Shown: positions 44,136 through 55,070, counted from the stretch's first letter. The stretch: 64,000 nt of DNA from Cordylochernes scorpioides (GCA_030710605.1 CP092884.1:23913483-23977482); one strand, 5' to 3'. Made by a program: numbers and translations. The notes: generated by a model not told the origin, from the letters alone.

Positions 44136-44424
44136 TTACAATGAATACATTTCTTTGTAAACAACATTTTTGGTGAAGCAAGCTGAACTATTTTCAAGAA
44201 GCCTTCCTTGCTTGCTTCCGTGGATTATTTTTATTTTAACACACTTAGAGCTTTTCACCCTAGAAAAAGCAACATATAACTGACCATGGCTAAAAACTGG
44301 TTCAGGTAAATAGATGCCAACCATTTCAAGGGTTTGGCCTTGTGATTTATTCATTGTCATAGCGAAGGCTAATTTTACAGGGAACTGTCCCCTTCTGAGA
44401 ATGAAAGGAATCTCAGAATGTTGA
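44136..44424 (-). pseudogene. Helitron helicase C-terminus (Pif1-type)
   Basis: Reading from about 44424: [18 protein letters not shown], then the annotated start [20 protein letters not shown] and [16 protein letters not shown]. These are the last helicase motifs of Pif1-type enzymes in Helitron proteins, which unwind DNA during rolling-circle transposition. The Rep nuclease and the rest of the helicase are missing. The frame differs from that of the N-terminal part upstream, so the two pieces do not form one protein. Confidence 0.85.
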
Positions 44425-44893
44425 CGGAACGGATGTTTTCCATGAAGTTCTTTGAAAGTTGATGCTTTCCAGTCATTAAACTTTCAAGTAGTTCAGAGGT
44501 TTGAATCGGTTCAAGTTCGACTTTTCCTTTGGAACAGCATTTATGAAAAGTTTTACTGTATGTCGTTTGTTCCAATTCGAAATACTTTGCTCTACATTTT
44601 GGGCAAACTTGATCAAATTGGCCACAAAGGTGCAGGGGAATTTGATCTTCCTCGAAACATGTCCCTGTTGGCAAAGGTAGATTATCTCCCTGTCGAATTC
44701 TTTGCATCCTCAGCCTACTGTTTTCCCTTTGAAGGGCTCTTTGATTTTCGCTCATATTCATTCGGTATTGCCGTTGTTGTTCATTATGCCGTTCTCTTAC
44801 GGGTGAATTTAAACGTCTTTGTCGCTGCTGTTCAATACGACGTTGCTTTGCTTCGATGGCCTCAACAATAGAAAGGGCTCTTTTAGGAGACAT
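44375..44893 (-). pseudogene. Helitron Rep-helicase N-terminal region
   Basis: 172 residues. The first 75 are arginine- and glutamine-rich (IEAKQRRIEQQRQRRLNSP), probably a coiled coil. They are followed by the Helitron N-terminal cysteine motif: CGQFDQVCPKCRAKYFELE and FHKCCSKGKVELEPI. This region precedes the Rep nuclease in autonomous Helitrons. The frame ends in sequence belonging to the helicase end, read out of frame, which marks the deletion joint near 44424. Start MSPKRALSIVEA is plausible as the true N-terminus. Confidence 0.8.
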
Positions 44894-45395
44894 TGTTTAT
44901 AAAAATAAAATAATCAAGCTAAATTAAAAAAATAAAATTATTTAAAAAATATTATTCCTCAAATATTCACCGAATAAATTACCGAAAGCAAAAAAATGAC
45001 TAATAAGGTCAGAATAGAATAAAATAAAGGATGAAAACAAAAACCAAACAGACCTACAGCCGGCCACGTCACTTAACTACGTAACTTGAACACGTGACTT
45101 AACAACGTAACTTGAACACGTGACACAGAATGGACCAATCCTATTCGGCTTCAACGAACAAACGCTTTATTATATGTGACAACTCAATCCAGAATTCTTT
45201 AAAATTTTCATATAACAAAACAGCCCAAGACAATACAGTGTACTCCGCTTATAACGAAGTCGCATTATCCATGACAATCACTTTGTTATATCCGAAGTTT
45301 GTTATATCCGCAGTTGGAAAAAAAAATGTTTTGTACCAATAATTTTATTTACTATTCAACTCAAAAGAGCAACACAAAGATCAATAACAACCTCA

Positions 45396-45752
45396 TCAGG
45401 TGTTTTTGGAGAAGTAGTTTGTGATTTTCTTTTGACATTTAGAAGTCAGTAACAAGTGCTGAACACTCTTTTCGATGTTGTCCAAGTCTGACAGATGCCT
45501 ATGAAGAGACTTGGACTCATCCTGACATTGAAGAAACAATCGCAGAGTTTGAATGCTCTCCAAGACCTCTTTTGGATGCGGAATGTGGACAATTGGGTCT
45601 ACTTCTTCATCAACTTGGTCCGTTTCTTCTTCTTCTTTTGCTTGAAGAATGCTCTCGACAATTTCTACATCGGATAACATGGCATTTGTAACGACGTCAT
45701 TGTCAGCGTCAGCATAAGAATCGAAATCCATCTCTAACGGTTTCTCCCGCAT
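45396..45752 (-). pseudogene. Tigger transposase C-terminal region
   Basis: 118 residues, acidic and glutamate-rich in the middle (VESILQAKEEEETDQVDEEV), then a helical tail ending CQKKITNYFSKNT. Such acidic tails after the DDE domain are usual in Tigger proteins; the QKKITDYF-like ending is characteristic. The DDE catalytic core is absent, so the piece is non-functional for cleavage. Confidence 0.7.
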
Positions 45753-45933
45753 GCAGAGCTTGTTGGTGGATCTTCTCAGAGTTCTTTATTATGGTGCTGA
45801 GCGACGACTGTGGGATATTATGTTTCTGGGCAACATCTGTCTTTTTCTTCTTCTCCACTTCAATCTCTCTTAGGATTTGCAGCTTGACTGACAGAGATAG
45901 TGAGTTTCTTGTTTGTTTTCGTTCTCCTGCCAT
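45709..45933 (-). pseudogene. Tigger transposase N-terminal DNA-binding domain
   Basis: 74 residues starting MAGERKQTRNSLSLSVKLQI. The segment EKKKKTDVAQKHNIPQSSLS followed by TIIKNSEKI is the first CENP-B-type helix-turn-helix of pogo/Tigger transposases, which binds the terminal repeats. It overlaps the C-terminal piece in another frame, which places the internal deletion near 45740. Confidence 0.82.
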
Positions 45934-46346
45934 GGTAAACGTTAATAAAATATAAGCGTTTATTAAACAATTTAATTTTGTTTAAATTATGTAAAAAAAT
46001 ACTTATAATATGTTTGCATATTTTAAAATTGTATATTATTAACTTATTTGTTGTGTATCATTAAATTTGTGTCATTCATACGTTGTAATTTGATATATAT
46101 TATGCATAATATATTAGTCAATTATAATGGTAAATGAGGAAACTTCGTTATAAACGGATAAAATAAAAATCTATACATGCAAATCACTTCGTTATAAGCG
46201 AAAATTCTTTATATCCGACTTCGCAATATCCAGAGTTCTTTTAATGGTTTAAGCCCTTCTTTTCTTTCGTGCAGACAATTTCATTCGCTATATGCGGAAT
46301 TTCGCTATAACCGACTTTGTTATAAGCGGAGTACACTGTATTAGTG

Positions 46347-46655
46347 GGGGTCGGTTGAAGGGTGTTCTAAACCGTTGGTTTTCGACCGCTACTACCCGGA
46401 ATCGAGTCCCGCGTTGGCGACTTTTTTCTTATTAAAAAAAATGTTCCAATGGACCCCACTCTTGCAAAAGTCCAACCCCACCAGAGAGTGCAAGTAACTA
46501 AACGGGGATCTGTCACACTTGAAAGTACAAGAGTCGAACTGCTTTTCACATGTGTAGACATGTGGTGCATATACAGTAAAAGCAGTCGCCAACTTCTACC
46601 CACCATGATTATCATGGCCTGTAGCATATATACTAGGGATAATAATAAATAAAAC
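46347..46655 (+). mobile_element. tRNA-derived SINE
   Basis: Same family as 22722-23030, here on the plus strand. Head with TTGAAGGGTGTTCTAAACCG and box B-like GGAATCGAGTCCCGC; body ends with AGGGATAATAATAAATAAA. Confidence 0.78.
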
Positions 46656-46659
46656 AATT

Positions 46660-47499
46660 TTAGTGACATTTTCAGAATAAACTGGCAAAACTTCCAGCAA
46701 GCCCTCTACATAGTGCCATTTCACTATTCGGTTACATACTCTCTCTGGAAAGGTTAGAATTGTGCAATAATTATCCAGTTCATTTTATATGTTCGATGCG
46801 GACTTCGATCCCGAAAGTTGAAGTTTAAATTATATTCCATGGTAGAGTGTAAAGACGGATAATTAATGTCACATGGTGATTTTACGTCTATTTTATATAT
46901 TCGGCGCCCTTTGCTTTTAAAGTTCAACTAGCCGAATGACCTGAGCCAACTTCGGGTTTTACCCTAGTGCGTATAAATATTTAAAATGTTTTTATTCAAA
47001 TATTATTCGTTACAATTATAAATAGGCGCCGTGGATGTCACTCTTGTGAAACGTCACTCTACAAACTGTTCACGTTCAGCCTGGAGTACACACGCGAATG
47101 TTTCCAGCAAGTGATTTCTTACCCCTACCCTTACGTCACTTTTGTCAACCGTCCCGCTCCACCTTCCTCACACATCAATCCCCGTCGCGCCGTGTGGGGG
47201 CCCCACGTGGGCCATCCTCCCATAGCTGGATTTCACCCAACTTCCCCAACTTTACTTCTCTCAGTTACCGCAGTGAGGCGCTGGTTGCGAATGAAATAGA
47301 GAAATTTGTTAATAACTCCAAAGATATTCGAGATAGAAACCTGACAATTTACCTATAAGTTTTTCTATATTCAACTCTATATACTGTTAATATTTCAGCC
47401 AAATTAGTTACGTATTGTGGAAGTCTATGGCCGACAAACATATATAAACACGGGGAACTTTTAATATATATGATTACCTCCAGGAAAATTTTCATCTAT
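46660..47499. other. Noncoding stretch with a GC-rich island
   Basis: 47030-47300 is GC-rich and open in two plus-strand frames (47098-47358, 47111-47299). Neither shows a domain. The rest is AT-rich without a recognised repeat. Confidence 0.4.
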
Positions 47500-47765
47500 A
47501 TTACGGCTATAGATTTCTCGCCCAGCCACTTTATCAGCTAGACACCTCTTTGGCAGATTGTAAATATTTCATTAAGTCCCGTGTGGACATCATAGAATGA
47601 AGTCCGTCCTAGAATGACGAGGGCCATTAGCCCGAAACCATGGTCTCTAGATGGATGCTTCTCAGTTAGCCAAAGCTGGGTTTGTCGCTTTGTTACCGAC
47701 CCGAGGCCGCTAATTTGTAGCAACGGTCAATAGATGGCGTCTAGTTTTGAAGTCTATTTTGAATC
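47500..47765 (+). repeat. Retrozyme-like repeat, single copy
   Basis: Plus-strand relative of 23713-24140, sharing the hammerhead region, CAAAGCTGG, CGAGGCCGCTA and CAATAGATGGCGTC blocks. Confidence 0.7.
47607..47651 (+). ncRNA. Type I hammerhead ribozyme motif, best stem II
   Basis: Stem I CTAGA/TCTAG pairs 5 bp; the core is ATGACGA (C3 changed to A). Stem II GGGC/GCCC around CATTA is perfect. GAAA is intact, the palindrome ACCATGGT forms the short stem III, and the cleavage triplet GTC ends at 47645. Confidence 0.7.
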
Positions 47766-47869
47766 GAGAGGCGAACTTAGCTTTTTTAGATCAATTTCCA
47801 ACTGGAATATTTTCCGACTATATATATATATATGTTTGAAAATAGAGAGCAATCCATATATCACAATAT

Positions 47870-48125
47870 TTAAAAAATGCTTATTTTGGATCTTAAGTTT
47901 TTATTTCCGATATTTCGTGTGGCAACTCGCCAAACTTCCTCAGGGAACAAGATCGCTTTGAGAAGCTCGCGTATCAATTCGCGAGTATATATAACTGCTA
48001 TAAAATTTAAATATCTGCAATCTACAATATGCATGCCTATGAATATAATTAATAATAATAAGATAGTATGTAAAACATTAATATATAGAGAAATAAGTAA
48101 ATATACACATTTAAAATAAAAGAAT
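47870..48125 (-). repeat. Penelope terminal repeat with 3' UTR
   Basis: Nearly the same sequence as 57115-57385, in opposite orientation. It includes the hammerhead at 47905-47947 and a UTR part with GCATGCCTATGAATATAATT. No coding part remains. Confidence 0.75.
47905..47947 (-). ncRNA. Type I hammerhead ribozyme motif with intact core
   Basis: Stem I TTCC/GGAA (4 bp), core CTGAGGA, hairpin with TTTGGC-GAGTT-GCCACA, GAAA, minimal stem III (ATAT) and C as the cleavage base in ATC. All conserved core bases are present. One extra A follows the core, as in all copies of this family. Confidence 0.7.
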
Positions 48126-48171
48126 TGAAGATCAGCAATTTGCCATATATATACATATCTCTATATATACA

Positions 48172-48490
48172 GGGTGATCCAAAAGTCCCGCACAACTTTA
48201 AAAATTAATAACTCCGCGAATATTTGCGCTAGAGCAATGCGGTAAACACCATTGTGTTCAGGATGCAATGGGATTTTTTATGGCAAATAATGAAAAATTC
48301 GAAATTGATTTTAGTTACAACTTTATTCGCTAGAGATGGCGCTCTACCAGATTCAGCGGCCAAATTGTTAGATAAATTGAAAAATATAACTGAACGACAG
48401 GTATTTTTCCTTTTTGAATACCAGGAAAGAACCCAAATAATATCAAATGATAAATTAATAAAACAACATTTCGCCAAAAGTTAGAAGAAA
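48172..48490 (+). mobile_element. Possible mariner-like end fragment
   Basis: CAGGGTGATCCAAAAGTCCC after TA resembles mariner-superfamily termini. No partner end and no transposase are visible. AGAGATGGCGCTCTACC follows at 48333. Confidence 0.35.
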
Positions 48491-48699
48491 TGGTTAACTA
48501 TTTTTAAATACAATCTGAGATATGTAAAATAGGTATATGCAAATTAAAACATGTAGCAAAAAAAAAAAAACTGATATTTTAGATGCGGTTTGCTGGAATC
48601 ATCTCAGCTATTTAAATTTCGAAAATAATAATTTTCTATTTTTTAAAATTCAACTCTCTCTCAGTATCGATTATATTTATTTTAATTCATTTGAAAAAT

Positions 48700-50460
48700 A
48701 TTTATCTATCTCTGATGATTTATTTTACTCTGGAATGCCGTTGTTGTTTTTGTCGTGTCCAATAAAGAGCCTCAGATGTCTCCATGCATCTCTATCACAG
48801 CAGTAGCAGCATTGTCCACTATCTTGGGTGTGTAAAGTAGCTGCTCTGGGTCTAAATCAATTTTATGCAAGGCTGCAGGCATGAGAATATGTGGGTAGGT
48901 GTTAGTTCCACACCAGGACAGTTGTTGCATGTTCTATAGGTTCTTGTGCCATCTAGATGTATTGTCATCTTTTATAATGTTTTGTTCTAAATCTTGTTAT
49001 AGTTTTGTCATTTTTCCCTCGGAGTTTATTTCACATTTTGATCTTTTCTTATTTTTTGTTCAATTATCTTGTATTTTGCAAAAGCATTAGTGTTAAATAA
49101 TGACATTTGTTCTTTCCTTTGGCTCAACTTTCTGGCTTCCTTTGCAAATTCAACTGCCATTTCATTACCCCCGATCCAAACACTGGCAGCAATCCATTGT
49201 CGAATGCAGTTATTCTCCAATGATATCAGTTGAGTAAGTAACGAGTGTATTTTCTGTGTGATTATAGTATTGCCCTTCTGAATTGCTTCTAGATCGGATA
49301 TGAAGTCGTTGTACGGTATATTATAATTCCTTCTGCTTGATGCAGGGATGGTTGGTTAAGGCATACATCAAGAGATTTCCAGATAGCTGTCAGTTCATAA
49401 GTGAAGTTTGACGAAATCTTTCTTGATACTTCTTTGATTTTGATATATGTTCCATCTTGTGTATTATGTTAATTCCAGCTCCTCCATTACTTATGGTAAG
49501 GTCTGATGATCCATCTGTATATGCTGTTAGATAATTTATCTGATCGCATAAACCAATTGTGTCAAGTCCTTTCTTCTTAAGTATGTTTTTGTTCTCTTTT
49601 TTTATTGCAGGGTTCATTCAGGTTAAGATTGATGATTACATTTGATGGCAATGGGGTAGGAAATATTGGTTATTCTCGAATTTGAAATTCATTATGTTTC
49701 ATATTTATGCTCTTTCTAATATTGTTGTCGTACTGAAGTGTTGAAGATCTTTTGAGCCTTTCTTTTTGTGTCCAGTTTAAATAGGTTCTATGGGATATGT
49801 GTTCGGTTTCTTTAGTTTTTAAGCTATTGGTAAATTTTATTGTTTTTAATTGTCTTCTGCTTTCAAATAGGTCTAGACCACATTCTCTCTGAATTTTCTA
49901 ATTGTTGGTATTTGAAACAGAACCAGTGATTAATTTGGCCGCTTTTGCTTGAACACTGTCTAGTCTTCTTTTTAGTGATGAACTTGAGGGAGCCCAAACA
50001 GGTGTTGCATATTCCATTATCGGCCTTATTTAGGTGATATATGTTGTTCTGAGAATTTTGGGTTTTGCTCCCCAATTTGTTCCACATAGCCTTCTCAGAA
50101 TGTTTAGGTTTCTGGTAGCTCTATTTGAGGTGCTAATGATGTGTTCTGTAAATCGCAATTCCTCATCAAGTATCACACCTAGGTAATTTGGAGATCAAAT
50201 TTTATCAATTATATGGTTGTTTATGCTTATTTTGGAGTTAAATGCATGCCTTTTTTCCTGTCAGTGAAGGAGACCTATAGGTTTGTGTTTATTGGGTTTA
50301 TTGTCATTTTGAGTTTCATTGCCCACTTCTCCAGTCCTCTCATTGATGTGTTCAGTATTTTTCTGATATTTCTATACTGCTACCTGTGTGCCATATGGCT
50401 ATATAATCTGCATAACAGGCAACTTTTGTGTCTTCAGTGAGGTAAGGATGGATGATGTTA
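48700..50460 (-). pseudogene. LINE 5 reverse transcriptase end and RNase H
   Basis: Broken by many stops. Near 50390 the minus strand reads CYADYIAIWH, the catalytic YADD box with its last aspartate changed to tyrosine. 49863-50087 is the thumb region (MWNKLGSKTQNSQNNIYHLN, WSRPI). 49390-49617 contains an RNase H start, YLTAYTDGSSDLTISNGGAG. The end near 48860-48900 has HNCPGVELTPTHIL, the usual C-terminal motif. An RNase H domain distinguishes this LINE from the LINE 1 family. Confidence 0.7.
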
Positions 50461-50465
50461 AAGTT

Positions 50466-50635
50466 GTGTCGTAATTAGATGTACAACAACTCAAACTTGA
50501 CCATGACTTTTTTTTTTAGCTCTTATTCCTTTCGTTTGGCCAACAAAAAATTTTCAATTTATATACACATATATTCTTACATAATGAGACTACAAATAAT
50601 GCAAATAATCTTCATCTATTTATATACACAACACA
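50466..50635 (-). repeat. Gypsy 3' LTR
   Basis: 170 bp, TG at one end and CA at the other on the minus strand. Confidence 0.8.
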
Positions 50636-50973
50636 TCTCCCCCCTTAATAATACTCCAGTCGGTCTGGGGGTTTCCTGGCACTCTGAGGTCTAGGACTGC
50701 GGACTGGCACTTGCACAGCGGCAGGCTCCGGTTTAGGAGTGCAAGAGAGCACGTGCACAGCAGCAGTCTCCTCCTTGTTTCCTGATGTAACCACTGGAAC
50801 CTCCTCTTCACTTTATTTCTGACTTCCACCTACAGGCTTCTCTCCTGATGTTCGAGGAAGTATCAAATTTCTTGTCTCCACTTGTTTCTTTCTCACAGGT
50901 CGCAATTGAATGATATGCCTCTTATTCACGACGCCCTCGCAACTTATAAGTTAGTCACGGTAGCTCAATAATT

Positions 50974-51660
50974 TCAAAATGGTACCTTTTTCCATTTAGG
51001 TCCAGTTGCATAGTTGCGGAAATAAACCTCGCAACCTGTAGTAAACTGCTCCTGCCTTCTTACGGCCTCATGGAATACCTCTCGCGGATTTCCCATCTTG
51101 GTATTAAATTCGTGAATCTTGATCTTAAACTTCTCTTTATTAGCAGTTCCGCGGGGGAATTCCTTTATTACAGTTTGGGGGAATGCTCTATGAGCAAATA
51201 TGAATCTTTGTAGATTCGTCTCTAAATCATCCTTCCCATTATTCTTTCTCAAAATGTTTTAAACTCTCTTACATATCTCTCAGCTAAACCATTTTTACTA
51301 GGATTATACGGACTGGTCTTAGTGTGCCGTATACCATTCATTTTGGTAAATTGCTCGAATTCACCGGAGACAAACTGTCTTCCGTTATCTGTAACCAAAA
51401 ATTAGGGCAATCTAAATCTGGAAAGAAATTCTCTAAGATGATTTATAATCGTTTTGCTGGTAATATCTTTGATGATAAAAAATTCTTACCACTTTGAGTA
51501 TGCGTCCACGAGAACCAAAAACATTCTTCCCATGAACGGACCCGCTAGATCAAAATGAAGTTGATGCCATGGTTTTTCGGGCCAAGTCTATTCCGAGATG
51601 GTAGCCGGGGGCATGCTTCTCGATTCTTGGCATACTCTACATTCTCTAGATAATTCCTCG
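50974..51660 (-). pseudogene. Gypsy integrase core and tail
   Basis: Read in shifting frames on the minus strand: PWHQLHFDLAGPF followed by FLVLVDAYSKW (first catalytic aspartate region), then FLVTDNGRQFVSGEF (second aspartate), then GIRHTKTSPYNPSKNGLAER (the glutamate that completes D,D,E), and the frame 50974-51252 with FIFAHRAFPQTVIKEFPRGT. Together these are a Gypsy-type integrase, which inserts the cDNA into the genome. Stops are present between the pieces, for example after YSKW, so it is inactive. Confidence 0.8.
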
Positions 51661-51663
51661 ATG

Positions 51664-52452
51664 TTACTGTCTATGCCTGGCCATCAGAAAATACCGTCTG
51701 GCAATCATCTCCGTTTTAACAATCCCCATGTGTATTTCATGGAAGTCATTTAAAATTAAAGGTCTTAATTTTTGGGAAATTACCACTCTTTCACGCCATT
51801 GAAGACAACCAAACTCCAAACTTAATTCCTCATTGATATTATAATAAGGAGCTAGTGGGTTTTCCCTCGGTACCCTTGTGAATTTCCAGTTGCCTTCTAT
51901 AACATTCCTTAATACTTGGGGCGTCTCATATGCCACCTCCATAAAAGAGAACGGTACCTCATTCAACTTCCTGAGAAGTACCTGGTCTTCATCAAGAGAC
52001 TCCCTGACACTCGATTCTAAAGGAAGACGTGACAATGCGTCAACATTGGAATTATCACTAGTTTTTCGAAATTCCACAGTATAATTAAATGCAGCTAATT
52101 TTAAGGACCATCTTTTAATTCTGGATGATCCACATATGGGAATTGGTTTATGAGGTGAAAATATATTAATTAAGGGTCGATTGTCTGTGACCAATACAAA
52201 TTTTCGTCCCAGTAAGTATTGTCTGAATTTCTCAACGCCAAAAGTTATGCTCAACGCTTTATTTTCTAGTTGAGAGAAACGTTTTTTCGCTTTAGTTAAT
52301 GTTCTAGAAGCAAAAGCTATAGGGCATTCTTCCTTTCTATCATGTCTATGACTCAGAATTACGCCTAGTCCATAGTCCATTAATAATGATTTACAATTTT
52401 TTAATAACATTTGATATTCTTTCGTCCAATTCCATCTACAATTTTTATTCAA
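51664..52452 (-). pseudogene. Gypsy RNase H and integrase zinc finger
   Basis: A 262-residue frame. It begins in the reverse transcriptase-RNase H connection (CKSLLMDYGLGVILSHRHD). The RNase H-like domain follows with PIAFASRTLTKAKKRFSQLE, KALSITFGVEKFRQYLLGRK and FVLVTDNRPL. The linker has SRIKRWSLKLAAFNYTVEFR and NVDALSRLPL. The integrase zinc-binding helix HEIHMGIVKTEMIARRYF closes the frame. This arrangement is of the K02A2.6-like Gypsy type common in arthropods. The frame itself is clean but is cut off from the polymerase upstream. Confidence 0.88.
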
Positions 52453-52506
52453 AAGTTGATAGAATAGGCTAAAATGTTTGCTATATTCTTTATGAATCTA
52501 TAATAA

Positions 52507-52700
52507 TTAATTAAGAGTCCTATGAAAGATCTTTATCGCGAAACATTCTTTAGGTTCAGGCGCCTCTATCACTGCTTTAATTTTATTTTCTAAGGGATGC
52601 AGTCCATATTTATCCATTTTAAACCCTAAATATTCAACCGATTTCTTTTTAAATTTACATTTATATCTGTTTAACTTTAAACCTTTTTCTAGCAATCATC
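52507..52700 (-). pseudogene. Gypsy reverse transcriptase, thumb remnant
   Basis: GLKLNRYKCKFKKKSVEYLG followed by FKMDKYGLHP: the segment just after the reverse transcriptase active site of Gypsy pol. A further piece with VACYIDDILVAGKDFEDHEQ can be read on the minus strand near 52695-52785, which includes the catalytic YIDD. The front of the polymerase is gone: 52790 joins directly to the zinc-knuckle region. Confidence 0.75.
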
Positions 52701-52763
52701 TAAACACTAGATCCAACTTTTGTTCATGATCTTCAAAGTCTTTTCCTGCAACCAAAATATCAT

Positions 52764-53700
52764 CTATGTAGCAGGCCACAAAGAATATTCATCTACTGTT
52801 AAATTTATTGTGGCATCAGTTTCGCCCTGTACAGAATATATAGAGTCCTCTTGTACATATTTACATCCCCACATTTTTTTACTAGCTTTGCAGACCCTAC
52901 TTAAATGACCCAGTTTTTTACATTTTAAAACAAGTCTTTGTTCTATGAGGGCAAACAGAGGCCACGTGTGAATGTCTTTCGCCACATCTATAACACATTA
53001 TTTCTCCCCTTTGCCTGAAAGACCTTTGCTGCACCATACTATTATTGTACTCGCCCTTTTTATCTTTTCCATTCACAGGGGATATCTTGGCCACTAATTT
53101 ATTTTGTAATTCTCTTGTATTTATCTCCGCCAGTTCGAACGAGATCGCCACTGCAAAACTTTATCCAGGGTGACATCGTCGTTTTCTTGTAGTAGCTTCT
53201 TTTGCAGGCTTTCCAACTTGATTCCAGCCACAAAACGGTCTCGCATCATGGTTCCCAGCATTTCGCCAAAATTACAATTTATTGCTAAATGTTTCAATTC
53301 TCTAAGATATTCCGAAATTTATTCTCCTTCCTGTTGAATCATCTTTAAAATTCTGCATCGCTGTGGTATCACTTTCTTCTTTGGATCCAAATGCAGCTTA
53401 ATTCTTTGAATGATAGTATCATAGGGTTGATCTTTCATTAGACCAGAAAGAAAATGTCGTTTCCCTGCTTCAAAGTTTCAGAATCTGGTAGCGAGGTAAA
53501 AATCAGCACTTTAATCTCCTCCTTCAGATGCCAAAAAGAAAGCATCAAATTTTTGTACAAAAAGATCGAAGTGTCCTCCACTGGGCTATAGCATCTAAAA
53601 GGTACTATTAACTTTGAACTTGTCATGCTGATCTTTTCTACTCCTTTGTTTTCTTGATCCAGATAGTTTAAAAGATGTAGTTGTTATACTTGCATAGACG
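52764..53700 (-). pseudogene. Gypsy gag with zinc knuckles
   Basis: Frames at 53438-53626, 52918-53151 and 52764-52985 cover a decayed gag. The zinc-knuckle pair is clear: CYRCGERHSHVASVCPHR, then CKKLGHLSRVCK, with a frame change between them near 52920. Upstream sequence has capsid-like helices. Gag forms the particle and the knuckles bind RNA. After the second knuckle the frame reads SIYSVQGETDATINLTVDEY and then the RT part, so protease and the front of RT have been deleted. Confidence 0.75.
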
Positions 53701-54299
53701 CCGTTTTCCTCAGCTTTTTACTGACTCTGTAGATCCCGCATCCTCGTCGCCACTTTTGTTGTGTCGTAATTAGACGTGCAAGAGCTTAAACTTGACCATG
53801 GCCAACAACAATTACATTATTTTTTAGAGTCCTGCCTTCATTCGTATAGCTGAGTCTGGAAGTGCTTGAAAGATATTCATCAATTATTTCAGCCATCTGT
53901 TTGTTCGTTCTCGCTATTCATATCGGTTAGAGTATTGGAGGATTAGTGTTGGTTTTGATGGTTTTATAACACTAATTATATTCCAATGATGGCTTTCCTT
54001 TTTTGGATCCATTTTTTTCGCAGAATTCTGCTCATTTTTCTTGTTTGAATATCCAAATTTCTTGTTCTATTTTGTGTCTAATTTCAATGAGTTCCTTTAT
54101 GATTTCTTCTGTTTTATTTGTTTTAAGAAGTTCATTGATATTGTCTCTCTCTGCAATCATTGCCTCGATATTGTGTTCCTTCCAGTAAAGTATTCACAGG
54201 TCTTTACGTCTACCTCTAAGTATCGATACTTTTGCAGCTTTGGATATGTTCGAAGATAATTTTTCCAATTTTTTGCCAATCGTTCTGTGATTTAATTCT

Positions 54300-55070
54300 T
54301 CGTTGTACAGTTCTTCAAGATTTTCTGTGAATATTTTTCCAGTGTTCTTTTAATCTGTTGGAAATTCTCAATTTTGAATTTTAGGGTTTGTTAAAATTGG
54401 TCTGTGGTCACTGATTGCACTTTTCAGAATTTTCCATTGTGTTGTGGGTGCGATGTTGTAATTTAACGCTGTGATGTCTATTGCGGATTCTGTGCCTGTG
54501 GACTCGGATAGATAGGTGTTATTTTCGTTATTTAACGGTGTAAGGTCGAGGTCTGTTAGCATATCCTCAACCTGCTGACCTTTGTTATCCTGGACAGGTG
54601 ATCTACAAGTTGGTCTGTCAGCGTTAAAATCACCAAGTATGATTGCGATATCCGAAGACACTTCACTTAATGTCTCTATCAGGCCTGTATTGATGCTAGT
54701 ATTATCGTGGTGATAAACATTTATGATTGTAATTGTTTTATCTGTAAGATAGATTTCTATTGCCTGAGCTTCTGTCGTGCTTTCTCTAGGCTTACTATGA
54801 TTATAGGCGATTTCCTTAAATTTAAATTTCTAGAGTTTTAATCAAAACGGCAAGTCCTCCTCCGAATTTTCCCGGTCTGTCCTTTCGTAGTGTTGGATAA
54901 TCTTTGATATTGAATCTCAGATTCTTATTCAATTTTGTCTCCTGAGGACAAGTAATATGTACATTGTTGTCACAGAGAAGACAAGTCAGCTCTTTATTTT
55001 CCTCTGTATGCCATTTATATTGAGTTGTAGTAGATTGAATTGTGTCCTCGTAGTAGATTTCTCATCATGA
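54300..55070 (-). pseudogene. LINE 5 endonuclease domain
   Basis: The minus strand reads ETKLNKNLRFNIKDYPTLRK, then DRPGKFGGGLAVLIK, then (frame 54368-54661) IAIILGDFNADRPTC and SAISDHRPIL. These are the motifs of the apurinic-type endonuclease of LINEs: the catalytic glutamate region, GDFN and SDH. A stop-rich stretch near 54780-54840 breaks the frame. The domain arrangement matches the N-terminus of ORF2. Confidence 0.8.

Larger units (their letters stand above)
43904..45120 (-). mobile_element. Helitron A, internally deleted autonomous type
   Basis: The 3' end is exact: the hairpin CCCGTCC-TT-GGACGGG, then TTTTCTACTAG ending at 43904. It carries the N-terminal zinc-finger region and the last part of the helicase of a Rep-helicase protein, joined by a large deletion. 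Tandem words with ACACGTGAC and CGTAACTTGA (45060-45125) precede the coding part. The 5' end is not determined; the Tigger at 45237 lies just beyond. Confidence 0.8.
45237..46339 (-). mobile_element. Tigger/pogo element, internally deleted
   Basis: Flanked by TA on both sides. Inverted ends are CAGTGTACTCCGCTTATAAC and its complement. Between them are the N- and C-terminal regions of a pogo-type transposase with the catalytic domain missing. Confidence 0.88.
50466..53830 (-). mobile_element. Gypsy element, nested in LINE 5
   Basis: The 3' LTR (50466-50635) starts TGTGTTGTG after the purine tract GGGGGGAGA and ends TACGACACA. The 5' LTR starts at 53760 but is truncated near 53830. Next to it lies GTGGCGACGAGGATGCGG, a typical Gypsy primer-binding site region. 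The interior has gag, zinc knuckles, end of RT, RNase H and integrase, all decayed. Confidence 0.85.

Noticed and set aside
44452..44871. Plus-strand open frame of 139 codons
   Set aside because: Antisense to the Helitron N-terminal region.
47098..47358. Possible small gene in a GC-rich island
   Set aside because: Two overlapping frames look equally good, no motif, no splice context.
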